The notes under the pieces: generated by a model
Databases searched by the model: none
What the model was told of the DNA's origin: nothing
Seen by the model: the letters and a program-made list of their open reading frames with translations, nothing else
NCBI GenBank assembly: GCA_041300525.1
Contig: JBGLNJ010000001.1
Coordinates: 2,046,001-2,110,000 of the forward strand
Reading direction: 5' to 3'
DNA length: 64,000 nucleotides
Origin: JBGLNJ01 sp041300525
Lineage (GTDB): Bacteria > Chloroflexota > Anaerolineae > Fen-1058
Part shown: piece after piece, positions 52,265-62,271 of the stretch
How the letters are laid out: each line of letters begins with the position of its first letter
Numbering within the stretch: position 1 is the stretch's first letter
Translations under genes and position numbers: made by a program

Positions 52265-53375
52265 CGTTGAGATAGTAGTTACCCAGCGAGGCCACCGCCG
52301 CCATCGCCAGGCCCCCATACAGCAGGGGCAGCGGCGAGCTTTTGAGCGGGTGGGTCAGCCCCCATCCCAGCAGGAGCACATAGGCCGGAGTGACCAAGCC
52401 AAAAGCGCGATCTAGATAGAGCGGATGGATGAGCCAAGAAAGCACCAGAACCAAAAACATGGGAATGAATGTAAGAGCCAGCAACAGGACAAGCCACTGG
52501 CGAATCTCACTGGAGGCGCGGAGAGCCGCCCAGGTCACGAAAATCAAGATGGACAAGGTGAGGAAAAGCACCACTGGCACTAGCAGCAAAGGGGTTGTAT
52601 GGCTGAACAATAGATAAACCAGCGTCTTGAAAAGCTCCAGCGGTGAAGGAGAAGACAGCCAGAAATTACCCACCACCTGCCTTGTTTGCGCCCATGCCGA
52701 CGGCAGGTGCGGCCCCACCAGCGCCAAAGCGATCAGATCGGCCAAGAACACCCCTCGCCAACCACGCCAATTGCAGGATCGCATCAGCAAGACATACACA
52801 TTGAACACAGCCCATGTAAAGATGGTGAAATAGTGAGCGTAAAAATTAAGAGCCACCAGAACGCCCAGCACGATCCAGAGACGGTAGCCCGCTCCTTTCC
52901 AGGCCCGGACAAAAACCCAAAACATTAGGGCGGAGAGAAGAATCACCAGGGCATAGGGGCGAGCCTCTTGAGAATAATAAATCTGAAAGGGCAGCACGGC
53001 AGCCAGCAACGCGGCAGCCAGGCCAGTAGCCGATGTGAACAATGCTCGCCCCAGCGCATACATGATAGGCACCACAAGTAAACCGCATAGCGCCGAGAGC
53101 GACCTCAACCCGATCTCACGCTCACTCACTTTGATCCAAAAATGGAGAAGAGAACTATAGAGCGGAGGGAAAAACTCTAGCCCCTGGGTGAGGATTGCCC
53201 CAATGGGATGACGTGCGACCAGCCAACTGAATACCTCGTCGAACCAGAGACTATTCCAGCCTAACCGGTACAACCGCAGCACAGTCGCCAACAACATGAT
53301 TCCAACGATCCCCCACTGAGAGGCACGCCGCCCGTCGCGCGTCAGTTTTTGCTCCGCAGTAGATGACATCAGCAT
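52242..53375 (-). CDS. GT39-like membrane glycosyltransferase, C-terminus truncated by the repeat element
   Basis: A 377-residue polytopic protein. The first periplasmic loop has WFDEVFSWLVARHPIGAILT, the catalytic Asp-Glu pair of family 39/ArnT-like transferases. FFPPLYSSLLHFW and YYSQEARPYALVILLSALMF follow, and about nine helices. It uses polyprenyl-phosphate sugars outside the membrane. It ends at GNYYLN followed by eight codons from the repeat element, where homologues continue with a soluble domain. The N-terminal catalytic part looks intact. Confidence 0.82.
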   Translation of the reverse strand: MLMSSTAEQKLTRDGRRASQWGIVGIMLLATVLRLYRLGWNSLWFDEVFSWLVARHPIGAILTQGLEFFPPLYSSLLHFWIKVSEREIGLRSLSALCGLLVVPIMYALGRALFTSATGLAAALLAAVLPFQIYYSQEARPYALVILLSALMFWVFVRAWKGAGYRLWIVLGVLVALNFYAHYFTIFTWAVFNVYVLLMRSCNWRGWRGVFLADLIALALVGPHLPSAWAQTRQVVGNFWLSSPSPLELFKTLVYLLFSHTTPLLLVPVVLFLTLSILIFVTWAALRASSEIRQWLVLLLALTFIPMFLVLVLSWLIHPLYLDRAFGLVTPAYVLLLGWGLTHPLKSSPLPLLYGGLAMAAVASLGNYYLNACRRGVV

Positions 53376-53505
53376 CTCCCCAACTATATCGTTCGCGTCA
53401 ATCTGTGACTCCCATGAAAGTTATATTTGCCTCTCCATTGTCAGGACTCTTCGCGCCATTCCAACAATCGGCTGTGGAACAAGCCAATGGGAAAATATCA
53501 CTCGA

Positions 53506-54732
53506 TCAGACACGGCCTACTTGGGCGCTGCCGACAGTTCCCGACAGCGCCACCGGCTTGGCATTCATGGCGCGCACCAACTCGATGAGCAACAAAATGT
53601 GCAGCGCCGTCCGCAAGGGAACGGTAAGATAGAGCCACGGGTTCATGCCGCGGCTAAGGAATACCGGCCATTCGGCCAAGTTCACAAAACTCAACACCAA
53701 GATGAATAACACACTACGCCGCAAAGGCAGTACCAATAACACCAACGGGAACAGCAACACCTGCCACTGTGGACTCCAGCCTTTATTCCACAAAAAGAAC
53801 GTGACGAAAGTAGCGCCAACCAACGCAACCAAGCGGCGCAGGTCTTGCCGCACTTGCGCTTGCCAGAAAATCACGGTGTACAATATCCCAAACGCCGCCA
53901 GCTTGATCCACTCTGGCACGAGAGACGGGTTGCCGACGGGTTTCGTAGCGCTAGGCAGATCAAAGTGAATATCGGTTCCGCCGAGCAGCCCGGTGCGCAA
54001 GTTGCCATCCAACAGCGCCCATGCCGTTGACCAGGACGACCAACTCATAGGCGCCCGGAACGAAGCCAACGCCATTGGACCTCCGAGGATCAACAACGGC
54101 GCCGCCACAATCCCAATCACCGCGGCCGTTACCAACCCATACGCCAACCAACGCCGCCAGGGACGTGTGCGCGCCACCGCCGGGAAGATCAACAGCGGCA
54201 TCAGCTTGACCATCCCCCCTATGCCCGTCACCGCCGCCGACCAACGCTCATGTCCGTTGAACAACAAGTCGAGCGCCAGCAGACAAGAGAACACCGTGAG
54301 CGCATCAAAATTCCACCAGGTGTAAATCAGCGGCACGAACAACAGACTATAGACCCAGCCCAATCGCACGGCAGCCTCGTCGCCGTGCAGTCGCCGCGCC
54401 AGACGCACAAACAACACCAGGTTGCCCGTGTTGAACGTCAGCATGACCAGTCCCATCAGATACGTGTAAGCGCCATAGCCGCCCCGGAAAAGATGCACGA
54501 ACTGGTAAATCGCTACCGACAAAAATGGAAAGATCGGTGGGTATTCTGACCAGTAATGGATAAACGGCAAATAACCCTGATCCGAAAAAGCCGCCAGTTC
54601 GTAATAGTATGGATAATCGCCGAACAACGTCAGATTGTCCGGCGGGAATACCATCAGCCACATCAGCCGCAGGGCGATGAACAAAACCACCATCAGGGTG
54701 ATGTCACGCTGTTTTGTCAGCCAGGTGTTCAT
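53506..54732 (-). CDS. Polytopic membrane protein, GT87-like mannosyltransferase
   Basis: A 408-residue protein with about ten helices. DYPYYYELAAFSDQGYLPFI and YWSEYPPIFPFLSVAIYQFV in the first loop resemble the GT87/DUF2029 polyprenyl-phosphate mannosyltransferases; WWNFDALTVFSCLLALDLLF and GGMVKLMPLLIFPA are typical of that fold. The acceptor is unknown. It overlaps the upstream gene by 29 bases, so it is in the same operon as the next three leftward genes. 130 bases separate it from the truncated GT39 gene; nothing is supported in that gap. Confidence 0.75.
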   Translation of the reverse strand: MNTWLTKQRDITLMVVLFIALRLMWLMVFPPDNLTLFGDYPYYYELAAFSDQGYLPFIHYWSEYPPIFPFLSVAIYQFVHLFRGGYGAYTYLMGLVMLTFNTGNLVLFVRLARRLHGDEAAVRLGWVYSLLFVPLIYTWWNFDALTVFSCLLALDLLFNGHERWSAAVTGIGGMVKLMPLLIFPAVARTRPWRRWLAYGLVTAAVIGIVAAPLLILGGPMALASFRAPMSWSSWSTAWALLDGNLRTGLLGGTDIHFDLPSATKPVGNPSLVPEWIKLAAFGILYTVIFWQAQVRQDLRRLVALVGATFVTFFLWNKGWSPQWQVLLFPLVLLVLPLRRSVLFILVLSFVNLAEWPVFLSRGMNPWLYLTVPLRTALHILLLIELVRAMNAKPVALSGTVGSAQVGRV

Positions 54733-55840
54733 CGGGCTTCACCTCTCCGGCATGGGCTTGCCGTTGCTCGCGGTAAAAGAGAAGCAGTGAAATGGTCAAC
54801 ACGACGGGAAATGCGAAATCCAGCCAGTTCAATGTCTGATCGCCCTGCCAGCGAGCTAGCGGCGTGAGCGTTGTGAGATACACAATCAGTCCCAACACCA
54901 AATGCCGATCGAGCAGCCAGGGCCAGGCGAACACGAGCGGCACGATCAGGTGATGCGTTGCCACGTAAGGCGAGGCGACGGTTCCCAAGGCCAACGCCAG
55001 CCCCAGCGCGTATCGGTCGAACCTCAAGCGGGCCACCTGGCACACGCCGACCGTCGCCAAGAGAATCGAACCCGCCAACGCGATCCCATACGGAGCAAAG
55101 CGCCACCAGATCGAAATATTGATCCAGTTCCAGCGCGTCTGATAGCCGCTGGGCGCTTGCGCCAACTTGGACAGCCACCCGCCCTCGAACAACGTCACGG
55201 TCAACAGCAGGACAAGGATCGGCCCCGCCATCACGCGCGCCCACTCGTCCCAACGCCAACGCCGGATCGCCCACACCATGACCGGCGTGATGAGGAACAC
55301 TTCTTGTGGCTTGGTCGCCAACAACGGCAATCCCACAGCCATGATCCACGGTCGGCGCTCGCGGATGGCCCAGGCGCTCAAGGCGATGCCCAGGATGGGA
55401 AACGGCTCCAGGTTGCCTTCCCAGAACATGGCCAGGACGGGAAAGGATATCAGGATAAGGGCCAGCGCCAGCCGCCGGCGGCGGACTGACTTGGTCGCCC
55501 AGATAATCACTATCACGGCAAAGAGCAGGAACAAGGCGCGCCCAATCGGCTCGGGTGTCAGCGCGAAAGGAAGGAAAAACATCAACTCCCAGGGCGTATA
55601 ATTCAGGTCAGGCCAGTTCGCATCCGAAAACCGACCATTCAACCAGTCATGGATGGCCGGATAAAAAAAGGTGTGCATGTCATACGCCGGCGGCAACCAG
55701 TTCGCCAACGCCCACACTGTTGCGGACACTGCCAACAACAGCAATAGCGACGGTCCGATCCACCGCCGGAACAACCCGGCACGCTGGCTAGAGATTGATC
55801 CGGCGGGAACTGGATTGCCGGCGGGGCTAGTGTCTGGCAT
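54704..55840 (-). CDS. Polytopic membrane protein, GT87-like
   Basis: A 378-residue protein with about ten helices. YDMHTFFYPAIHDWLNGRFS, NYTPWELMFFLPFALTPEPI and EGNLEPFPILGIALSAWAIR, LLATKPQEVFLITPVMVWAI follow the GT87/DUF2029 pattern with an N-terminal acidic loop. ATG at 55840 overlaps the upstream stop (TGATG), which fixes the start and shows coupling. The substrate is unknown. Confidence 0.72.
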   Translation of the reverse strand: MPDTSPAGNPVPAGSISSQRAGLFRRWIGPSLLLLLAVSATVWALANWLPPAYDMHTFFYPAIHDWLNGRFSDANWPDLNYTPWELMFFLPFALTPEPIGRALFLLFAVIVIIWATKSVRRRRLALALILISFPVLAMFWEGNLEPFPILGIALSAWAIRERRPWIMAVGLPLLATKPQEVFLITPVMVWAIRRWRWDEWARVMAGPILVLLLTVTLFEGGWLSKLAQAPSGYQTRWNWINISIWWRFAPYGIALAGSILLATVGVCQVARLRFDRYALGLALALGTVASPYVATHHLIVPLVFAWPWLLDRHLVLGLIVYLTTLTPLARWQGDQTLNWLDFAFPVVLTISLLLFYREQRQAHAGEVKPDEHLADKTA

Positions 55841-56679
55841 CAGGCTCCTCGTTGGAGATAATTGACGATCCACAGGCCAATGACCGCCGCCAGCATCTCG
55901 ACCGGTTGCGGCAAGATCGCAATCAGCGGCCCCACCCAGCCGTGAAAGAGAACATAGGGAGATAGGCAAGGCGAGGCCGCCATCGCTAAACGGATTTCTC
56001 TTCGGCGAATTGAAGCCGCCAGCAACCCCAATCCGACCGGGAGCAAAAACGGCCAAAAGCTAATGTTGTAAACCTGAGCGAGTGGCAGCACATCTTTAAA
56101 TCTCAGCGGCCAGAGGCCAAACACAGCGAGTGAGGCCAGGAATGCCAACGAGACCGGCCAGAACACGCGGATGACCTCCCGCCAGCCGCCTTTCCGCAAC
56201 GCTTCGACCAGCCAGAACGCGATCGCCCCGACTCCAATCTGCGGCTTGATGGCGACAAAGAATAACCCGACCTGCGGCGGCAGGATAAAGCCCAATAGCG
56301 ACATCCAGACAATGTTTCCCTTCACCAAGCCATGTATCACCGGCGGCGAGAAAAGAAACAGGATCAGCGTGAGTGGCCTGGCCCCGAACCGTTGCGCCAC
56401 CAGCGCGTAAACGGCTAACCCCGCTACAAACAAAACTATCTCTCCGGCGCGCGCGGGCAGCACAGCCAGCGGGATCAGCGGGACGAGACCCCACGGCGCG
56501 GCAAAGAAAGGCGAAACGCCAACCCCGTATGGCATCCGTCCAGATAACAGCGCCAGCGCGGCCGGCCGATAAGTCTCTCGCCAGTCAATGCCTTCCGGCA
56601 AATAGAGTGACACCAAGACCAGGGCCACAATGATCAACACGCCCAGTAACACAAGTTGGGCAGTCTGGTTTATGCGCAT
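55840..56679 (-). CDS. Polytopic membrane protein, short GT87-like
   Basis: A 279-residue protein with about eight helices. DWRETYRPAALALLSGRMPY, HGLVKGNIVWMSLLGFILPP, VAIKPQIGVGAIAFWLVEAL echo the two genes that follow it (KPQ motif in the same place), so the three may be paralogues. It is shorter than the usual 400 residues. I take the ATG at 56679; an in-frame ATG 42 bases earlier is less likely as it starts a polar stretch. Confidence 0.68.
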   Translation of the reverse strand: MRINQTAQLVLLGVLIIVALVLVSLYLPEGIDWRETYRPAALALLSGRMPYGVGVSPFFAAPWGLVPLIPLAVLPARAGEIVLFVAGLAVYALVAQRFGARPLTLILFLFSPPVIHGLVKGNIVWMSLLGFILPPQVGLFFVAIKPQIGVGAIAFWLVEALRKGGWREVIRVFWPVSLAFLASLAVFGLWPLRFKDVLPLAQVYNISFWPFLLPVGLGLLAASIRRREIRLAMAASPCLSPYVLFHGWVGPLIAILPQPVEMLAAVIGLWIVNYLQRGA

Positions 56680-56728
56680 GTCATGTCTACTTTCACAGAT
56701 GGATGCCCCCAGCTCATCCATCCACTGG

Positions 56729-58306
56729 TCATTGCCCGGGCCGATCTCTCACCCAGATCACCGCTTGATCGTCCTGGTAGACCAACCGCCACTCCGGCTG
56801 CGTCGCCAGCATCGTCGCCAACCAACTATCGCGCTCGATCAACGCCAGGCGCACACCATACCGATCGAGCACGTCCTGCCAGCCCCCTGCCCCCAGGGTA
56901 CCCTTAATGGGTAAAGGGGATGTTCCACCGGGACGAACAAACATGACCTGAAAGTATTCTTGCAAGAACCCGTCATCGTAAAGATCGGTGCGCGCATCCA
57001 CAAACACGGGCACGTCGGGCAGCGCCCACACCAGGTACCCACCCCAATTGTAACTGTTGTACATCGGGCCAGCCGCGTGGTTCTGCTTCATCCATTCGAC
57101 GGCGCGAACCGGAACCGTCTGCCGCCGCGCCTCGTCTATCATCCGAGGCGACAACGCCAGGCCGCACTTGAGCAACGCCGCCACAGCGACCAGGATCACG
57201 ATCAACCCGTTCAAAACGCTCGACAGCCCCGGCTTCAAATCCTGGCGCGCCAATAGGGGCAACCTGATTCGCGACGATACCGCTTCGACGATGGGGACTG
57301 CCTGTCGCGCGAGCACCGGCGCAATGACGAGCGCCAGCGGCGCAATGTTGCGTCGAGCCAGGAACGCGCTATACCCAAAGACCAGCACCACCACCAGGTC
57401 GCTCCAATCCCAGCCCCGGCCCGATAGCCCCACCGCCGCTAACAACCCGAACAACAGCCACAGCATCGGCTGCTCGTACAGATTGTGAAAATCCGGCGAG
57501 GCCCACTCCTGGATCGCCCCTTGCAGCGCCTTGATGCCAATGGTGCGGAACGGCAGCATCCACGTTCCCCATGTGTAGGGATTGACCAGCAACGCCAGAC
57601 CACACAACACGCCCACCGCCGCCAGAAAGCCAATCGCCTTCCACGACATGACCCCCGGCGCAGTCGCACGGCCCGTCATGCGATTCAGCACCTCGCCTGC
57701 AATGACCGAGCCAATCAGCATCAACCCCAGCGCATAACCTCCATGCACATTCGCCCATAACACATACAACGGTATCAACACCCACAGCCGGTTGATCCGC
57801 CGCCACTTACACAGATACACCACATACCCCGTCACTGCCAGCAACGCGAACGAGAGCATCTGCGGGCGCGGCGACCAGATGACAGAAGACGCCGTCGCCG
57901 CCAGCACGATGATGAACGCGCGCAGAAACGGGCCGCCCTCCATCTGCGGATACACGAAAGCAAACGCCGCCACTGCCAGCCCTGCCACACACACCGCCAG
58001 CAGCGCATCGCCGCCCAGCAGCCGCGCCTGATACATGCCCACCTGCGCCAGCCATTGCACATCTACCCACGGTTTTCCGCGCACCGTGAACGAAAACTCG
58101 TCGGCATAGGGGATGCGGCCAGTGGTGACGATGGCCCGTCCCGCGCCCAGGTGCCACCACAGGTCCGTGTCTGCCGGCGTGCGAACCGCCATCGCAAACA
58201 GCGCGATGAACGACACCACCACAATCAGACGGTTGAACCGAACGTCAGGGGGCGGAACAGGTTGTTGTGTCTTTTCGGTTGAAGGGTCAATCCTATCCGC
58301 GCTCAA
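56729..58306 (-). CDS. Large polytopic membrane protein of glycosyltransferase-C type
   Basis: A 525-residue protein with 9-11 helices. The first loop has TPADTDLWWHLGAGRAIVTT and GKPWVDVQWLAQV, an Asp-containing motif seen in a family of putative polyprenyl-dependent transferases. The C-terminal soluble domain (MYNSYNWGGYLVWALPDVPV, VDARTDLYDD, DVLDRYGVRLALIERDSWLA) is conserved. It is complete and overlaps the upstream kinase fusion by 4 bases. The fusion's last 350 residues are a close copy of residues 153-525 of this protein, so there was a tandem duplication. Confidence 0.75.
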   Translation of the reverse strand: MSADRIDPSTEKTQQPVPPPDVRFNRLIVVVSFIALFAMAVRTPADTDLWWHLGAGRAIVTTGRIPYADEFSFTVRGKPWVDVQWLAQVGMYQARLLGGDALLAVCVAGLAVAAFAFVYPQMEGGPFLRAFIIVLAATASSVIWSPRPQMLSFALLAVTGYVVYLCKWRRINRLWVLIPLYVLWANVHGGYALGLMLIGSVIAGEVLNRMTGRATAPGVMSWKAIGFLAAVGVLCGLALLVNPYTWGTWMLPFRTIGIKALQGAIQEWASPDFHNLYEQPMLWLLFGLLAAVGLSGRGWDWSDLVVVLVFGYSAFLARRNIAPLALVIAPVLARQAVPIVEAVSSRIRLPLLARQDLKPGLSSVLNGLIVILVAVAALLKCGLALSPRMIDEARRQTVPVRAVEWMKQNHAAGPMYNSYNWGGYLVWALPDVPVFVDARTDLYDDGFLQEYFQVMFVRPGGTSPLPIKGTLGAGGWQDVLDRYGVRLALIERDSWLATMLATQPEWRLVYQDDQAVIWVRDRPGQ

Positions 58307-61300
58307 GGCCGCTCCCGCACAAAGACTGCCGCCTGGTCATCGCTATAAACCGAACGCCACTCGGGCTGCGTCGCCAACATCGTCGCGAGCAAGCTGTCGC
58401 GCTCGATCAACGCCAGGCGCACACCATGCCGATCGAGCACGTCCTGCCAGCCAGGGCGGACAAACATCACCTGCACATACTGCGGCAAAAACTCGTCATA
58501 CACATCGGTGCGCCCATCCACAAACACCGGCTCCTCCGGCAGCGCCCAGACCAGATACCCACCCCAATTATAGCTGTTATACATCGGCCCGGCCAAATGC
58601 GGCCAAGCCTGGCGTAGCCACTCGACGGCGCAGACGGGGACGGTCTCTCGGCGCGCTTTTTCCAGCGCCTGCGGCGCCAGCGATGCGCCACATTTGAGCA
58701 AGGCCGCCGCCACCACCAGCGCCACGATCAGCCAATTCAGCGCGCCGGACAGCGCCGGATTCAACTCTTGCCGAGCCGAGGCGGGCAGCTTGATCCGCGC
58801 AGACACCGATTCGACGATGGGCCGCGCCTGGCGCAAGAGCACTGGCGCAATGACCAACGCCAGCGGCGCAATGTTACGCCGGGCCAGGAACGCGCTGTAC
58901 CCAAACACCCCCACCAAAATCAAATCACTCCAATCCCAACGCCGCCCAGAGAACCCCACGGCAGCCAACAACGCAAACAACAGCCACAAGACCGGCTGCT
59001 CATAAAGACTGTGAAAGTCCGGCGAGGCCCACTCCTGGATAAACCCTTGCAAGGTGCGGATGCCGACCGTGCGGAACGGCAGTAGCCACGTCCCAAACGT
59101 GTACGGGTTGACTAGCAAGGTCAGCCCGCACAAACCGCCCACGCCCGTCAGCACGCCGATCTGCCGCCAGGATAATACCTCTGCCGCCGCGCGACCAGTG
59201 ATGCGATTGAGCGATTCGCCGACAACCACACACCCAATGAGCATCAGTCCCAGCGCGTACCCGCCGTGGATATTTGCCCACAACACAAACAAGGGTATCA
59301 ACACCCACAGCCGGTTGACCTGCCGCCATTTGAACAGGTATACGATATAGCTCGTCGCACCCAGCAGCGCGAAATCAGGATTCGTGGGATCGAGAGCCGC
59401 TGCGCGAAAAGAGCCGCCCGGTTCGCTCGCCTGGTTCCACGTTTGCCCGCTGTCATCCGAGCGATAAAAAGGCTTGCCGCCCATCACATAGACTCGCTTG
59501 CCATCGTTATTCACCAGCAGCATAGGCCCGCACTCGGGTTGTGGAAAGCTCTTGACTTCGGCAAACGTCTTGCCACCGTCCTCGGAAAGAGCCGGGCGCG
59601 TGCCGCACTCGCCCAACAGCCACAACCTGGCTTTGTTTTGTGGATCAGGCGCCAATTGCCAGGGAGTATGAGTCAGAAAGCCGCTGCCGAATTGCTCCCA
59701 CGTCTGGCCGTCATCGCGTGAACGGTTCAGGCGATTCGTCCATGTGCCGGGGTAATAAATGATGCCCTGCGCCGCGTCAATGGCTATTCGGCCACCGTGG
59801 GCGTCGCGGAGAGTCATCTGCCATGTCTTGCCGCCATCCACGGAACGATAGACGCCGCCCCCCGCATCCAGGCTGCTCAGGAACAGCCGGTTGCCATCGC
59901 GCGGATCAACCACCAGGCGCATCCGCTCGGCGACGTTCAGACGGGCCACACTGTTCCATGTCCGGCCTCCATCCGTAGATTTCATCATTGCGTCGCTCCC
60001 GGCATAGAGGGTCTGCGCACCGGGCGCGACCGCGAACGGAAAGCGTTCTTGACCGCCTGGGCCGCCTCCAAGGTTTGCCTGCGACCAAGACGCGCCCCCA
60101 TCGGGCGAGATCTGCACTTGCCCGCCTTGCCCACAATACACGGCGCCGTCGTTGGGATTGACCGCCAACCAGTCACAGCCGCGCTTGGAAATCGGCGTCC
60201 ATGCCTGACCGCCATCGGAGGATTTGAAGGTCGAAGCCCCACTGCCGGCATACATCGTCTTCAAGTTGCGTGGATCGGCTGCCACATGCCACCAATCCCC
60301 TTGCTCAACCATGTCATCGGTGGTTAGCCGCTTCCAGCTTTGTCCTCCATTCGTGGATTCGTATGCGCCGGCCAGGCAGTCTGATCCAGGATCGTTATAG
60401 CCAGCGGCATAGAGGTGATCGCTGTTGGACGTGTCTATGACAAGGCCCGTTACCTGGGGACAGTCTTTACCCTGTCGGTTCCAGCTAGCGCCTGCGTCGG
60501 TGGAACGGTAAAAGCCACCCGTGGTTGCGCTATAGTAGAGCCGGTTGCTGTCGGTGGGATCAATGTAAATCAGCCCGGTCCAATTCCAGGCCCATTCTAG
60601 ATCAAGTCCCTTGTTGGCTGCTTGCCATGTTTGCCCGCCGTCGGTGGATTTGTAGACGCCACCTTCATCGAACAGTGCCACGTACACAATGTCCGAATTC
60701 CTGGGATCCACAACAATGCTGCCCACGGTGCCCTTGCCTAGTCCCTGGTTGCTGGGCGTCCAGGTTTTACCACCATCACGAGAGAGGTACAGTCCCGCAC
60801 CGTAGGTTCCGGCGAAAATCATGTTGGGGTTCTTGGGGGCTACTGCCAGCGCGTTAAAAGCGACCGGCAAGAAAGTTGCGGCGTCGGACAGCCGTTCCCA
60901 CTTGAGCAGCGTGACAGATGTGGGTGGGTTGGCGGACATCGGCGTAGCCATCGCTTGAGGTGAGGGTGCGGGGTTGGGCGTGCGCGTTGGAACAATTCCT
61001 GGCGCTGCGCTTGTCGGAGTGGGTGCTTGTGAGGCAGCGGACATCGCCTTCGCCGTGGGCGTCACCAACTGCAATTGCCCGCCGGCGATTTCCACCCGGC
61101 CCGGTATCCGGCTCAGAATCACCCCGGCCAATACCATCACCACGAGGGCCAGACCGGCTGCCGGCAACAGCCACGGCGGTTGAGCCGCCAACCATCGCTG
61201 GAACGTGGCTCGCCGCGATATGAGCACGGTCGGCGTCAACGCGGGCGCCGTTGCGGGTTCTCGTGCTGCGCTTGCGCGAGGGGCGAGCGCCTTGTCGGGC

Positions 61301-62121
61301 GCGGTTTGCACCGCTTGGTCAAAAGCCGTCACCAGGTCGCGCATACTCTGGTAGCGGTCAGCGGGGTCCTTGGCCAGCGCCCTGAGGATGACGCGCTCCA
61401 CGGCTTCCGGCAGGTCGGGCCTGATGGCGCGCGGCAGAGGCAGTGGCTCGCTGATATGCTTCATCGCCACGGCAAAGGGCGTTTCGGCGTCGTAGGGTAA
61501 CTGGCCCGTGACCATTTCATAGATGACGACGCCCATCGCGTAAATGTCGGCCCGGTGATCCACCGTGTGCGACCGGCTCTGTTCGGGCGCCATATAGTGC
61601 GGCGTGCCGACAATGCCGGAGCCGGTCAGGCCCAGCGTGCCTTCTACAATCTTGGCAATGCCAAAGTCGGTCAAGTAACAATTGCCCTGGGGGTCCACCA
61701 AGATGTTGCTGGGTTTCATGTCGCGGTGGATGATGCCCAGTTGGTGAGCGTATTCCAGCGCCGAGCCGACCTGCTGCACGACGCGGCGCGCCTCGTCCAG
61801 CGAGAGCGGGCCTTGCTGCAGCCGGTCCTTGAGTGTGCCCGCCTCGATGAAACGCATGACCAGGTAGAGGTAGCCATCCTGTTCGCCGTGGTCATAGACG
61901 GGCAAGATGTGCAAGTGTTCCAGCTTGGCGATGATCTTGGCTTCTTGCTGAAAGCGTTTGATAAAGTTAGTGTCTTGAGCGAGATGGGTCGAGAGAACTT
62001 TTAAGGCGACATAGCGATCCATCGAAGGTTGATAGGCCTTGAAAACCGTCGCCATCCCGCCCAGGCCGATTTGCCCGACGATGCGATAGGATCCGATTGT
62101 TTTGCCAATGAGGTCAGGCAT
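58303..62121 (-). CDS. Ser/Thr kinase + BNR/sortilin-like repeats fused to a membrane-protein C-terminus
   Basis: A 1272-codon open frame. Kinase 10-270: Lys41, HRDMKPSN at 132, DFG at 152, all intact; one membrane helix at about 317-340; a Pro/Thr linker; then BNR/sortilin-like propeller repeats (SRDGGKTWTPSNQGLGKGTV, STDGGQTWQAANKG and others) to about residue 917. At DFALLGATSY the frame passes to about 350 residues matching residues 153-525 of the next gene's product, lacking its first 150. ATG with AGGAGG upstream. The kinase-propeller part resembles known Chloroflexota kinases; the membrane tail is foreign. Possibly one fusion protein, more likely a recombined pair. Confidence 0.85.
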   Translation of the reverse strand: MPDLIGKTIGSYRIVGQIGLGGMATVFKAYQPSMDRYVALKVLSTHLAQDTNFIKRFQQEAKIIAKLEHLHILPVYDHGEQDGYLYLVMRFIEAGTLKDRLQQGPLSLDEARRVVQQVGSALEYAHQLGIIHRDMKPSNILVDPQGNCYLTDFGIAKIVEGTLGLTGSGIVGTPHYMAPEQSRSHTVDHRADIYAMGVVIYEMVTGQLPYDAETPFAVAMKHISEPLPLPRAIRPDLPEAVERVILRALAKDPADRYQSMRDLVTAFDQAVQTAPDKALAPRASAAREPATAPALTPTVLISRRATFQRWLAAQPPWLLPAAGLALVVMVLAGVILSRIPGRVEIAGGQLQLVTPTAKAMSAASQAPTPTSAAPGIVPTRTPNPAPSPQAMATPMSANPPTSVTLLKWERLSDAATFLPVAFNALAVAPKNPNMIFAGTYGAGLYLSRDGGKTWTPSNQGLGKGTVGSIVVDPRNSDIVYVALFDEGGVYKSTDGGQTWQAANKGLDLEWAWNWTGLIYIDPTDSNRLYYSATTGGFYRSTDAGASWNRQGKDCPQVTGLVIDTSNSDHLYAAGYNDPGSDCLAGAYESTNGGQSWKRLTTDDMVEQGDWWHVAADPRNLKTMYAGSGASTFKSSDGGQAWTPISKRGCDWLAVNPNDGAVYCGQGGQVQISPDGGASWSQANLGGGPGGQERFPFAVAPGAQTLYAGSDAMMKSTDGGRTWNSVARLNVAERMRLVVDPRDGNRLFLSSLDAGGGVYRSVDGGKTWQMTLRDAHGGRIAIDAAQGIIYYPGTWTNRLNRSRDDGQTWEQFGSGFLTHTPWQLAPDPQNKARLWLLGECGTRPALSEDGGKTFAEVKSFPQPECGPMLLVNNDGKRVYVMGGKPFYRSDDSGQTWNQASEPGGSFRAAALDPTNPDFALLGATSYIVYLFKWRQVNRLWVLIPLFVLWANIHGGYALGLMLIGCVVVGESLNRITGRAAAEVLSWRQIGVLTGVGGLCGLTLLVNPYTFGTWLLPFRTVGIRTLQGFIQEWASPDFHSLYEQPVLWLLFALLAAVGFSGRRWDWSDLILVGVFGYSAFLARRNIAPLALVIAPVLLRQARPIVESVSARIKLPASARQELNPALSGALNWLIVALVVAAALLKCGASLAPQALEKARRETVPVCAVEWLRQAWPHLAGPMYNSYNWGGYLVWALPEEPVFVDGRTDVYDEFLPQYVQVMFVRPGWQDVLDRHGVRLALIERDSLLATMLATQPEWRSVYSDDQAAVFVRERP

Positions 62122-62271
62122 TTTGCGCCTCCTCTGCTTGACAGTTTAGCACATATGGATTGCAGACAGGTCACCGCAATGTTACAACTTCAAACATAGA
62201 GTCCCGACGACCACACTTGGACCGTGCCCGCCACGACGCCGGCTAAGGTGTGGGCTGGGTTACTTGATCTT

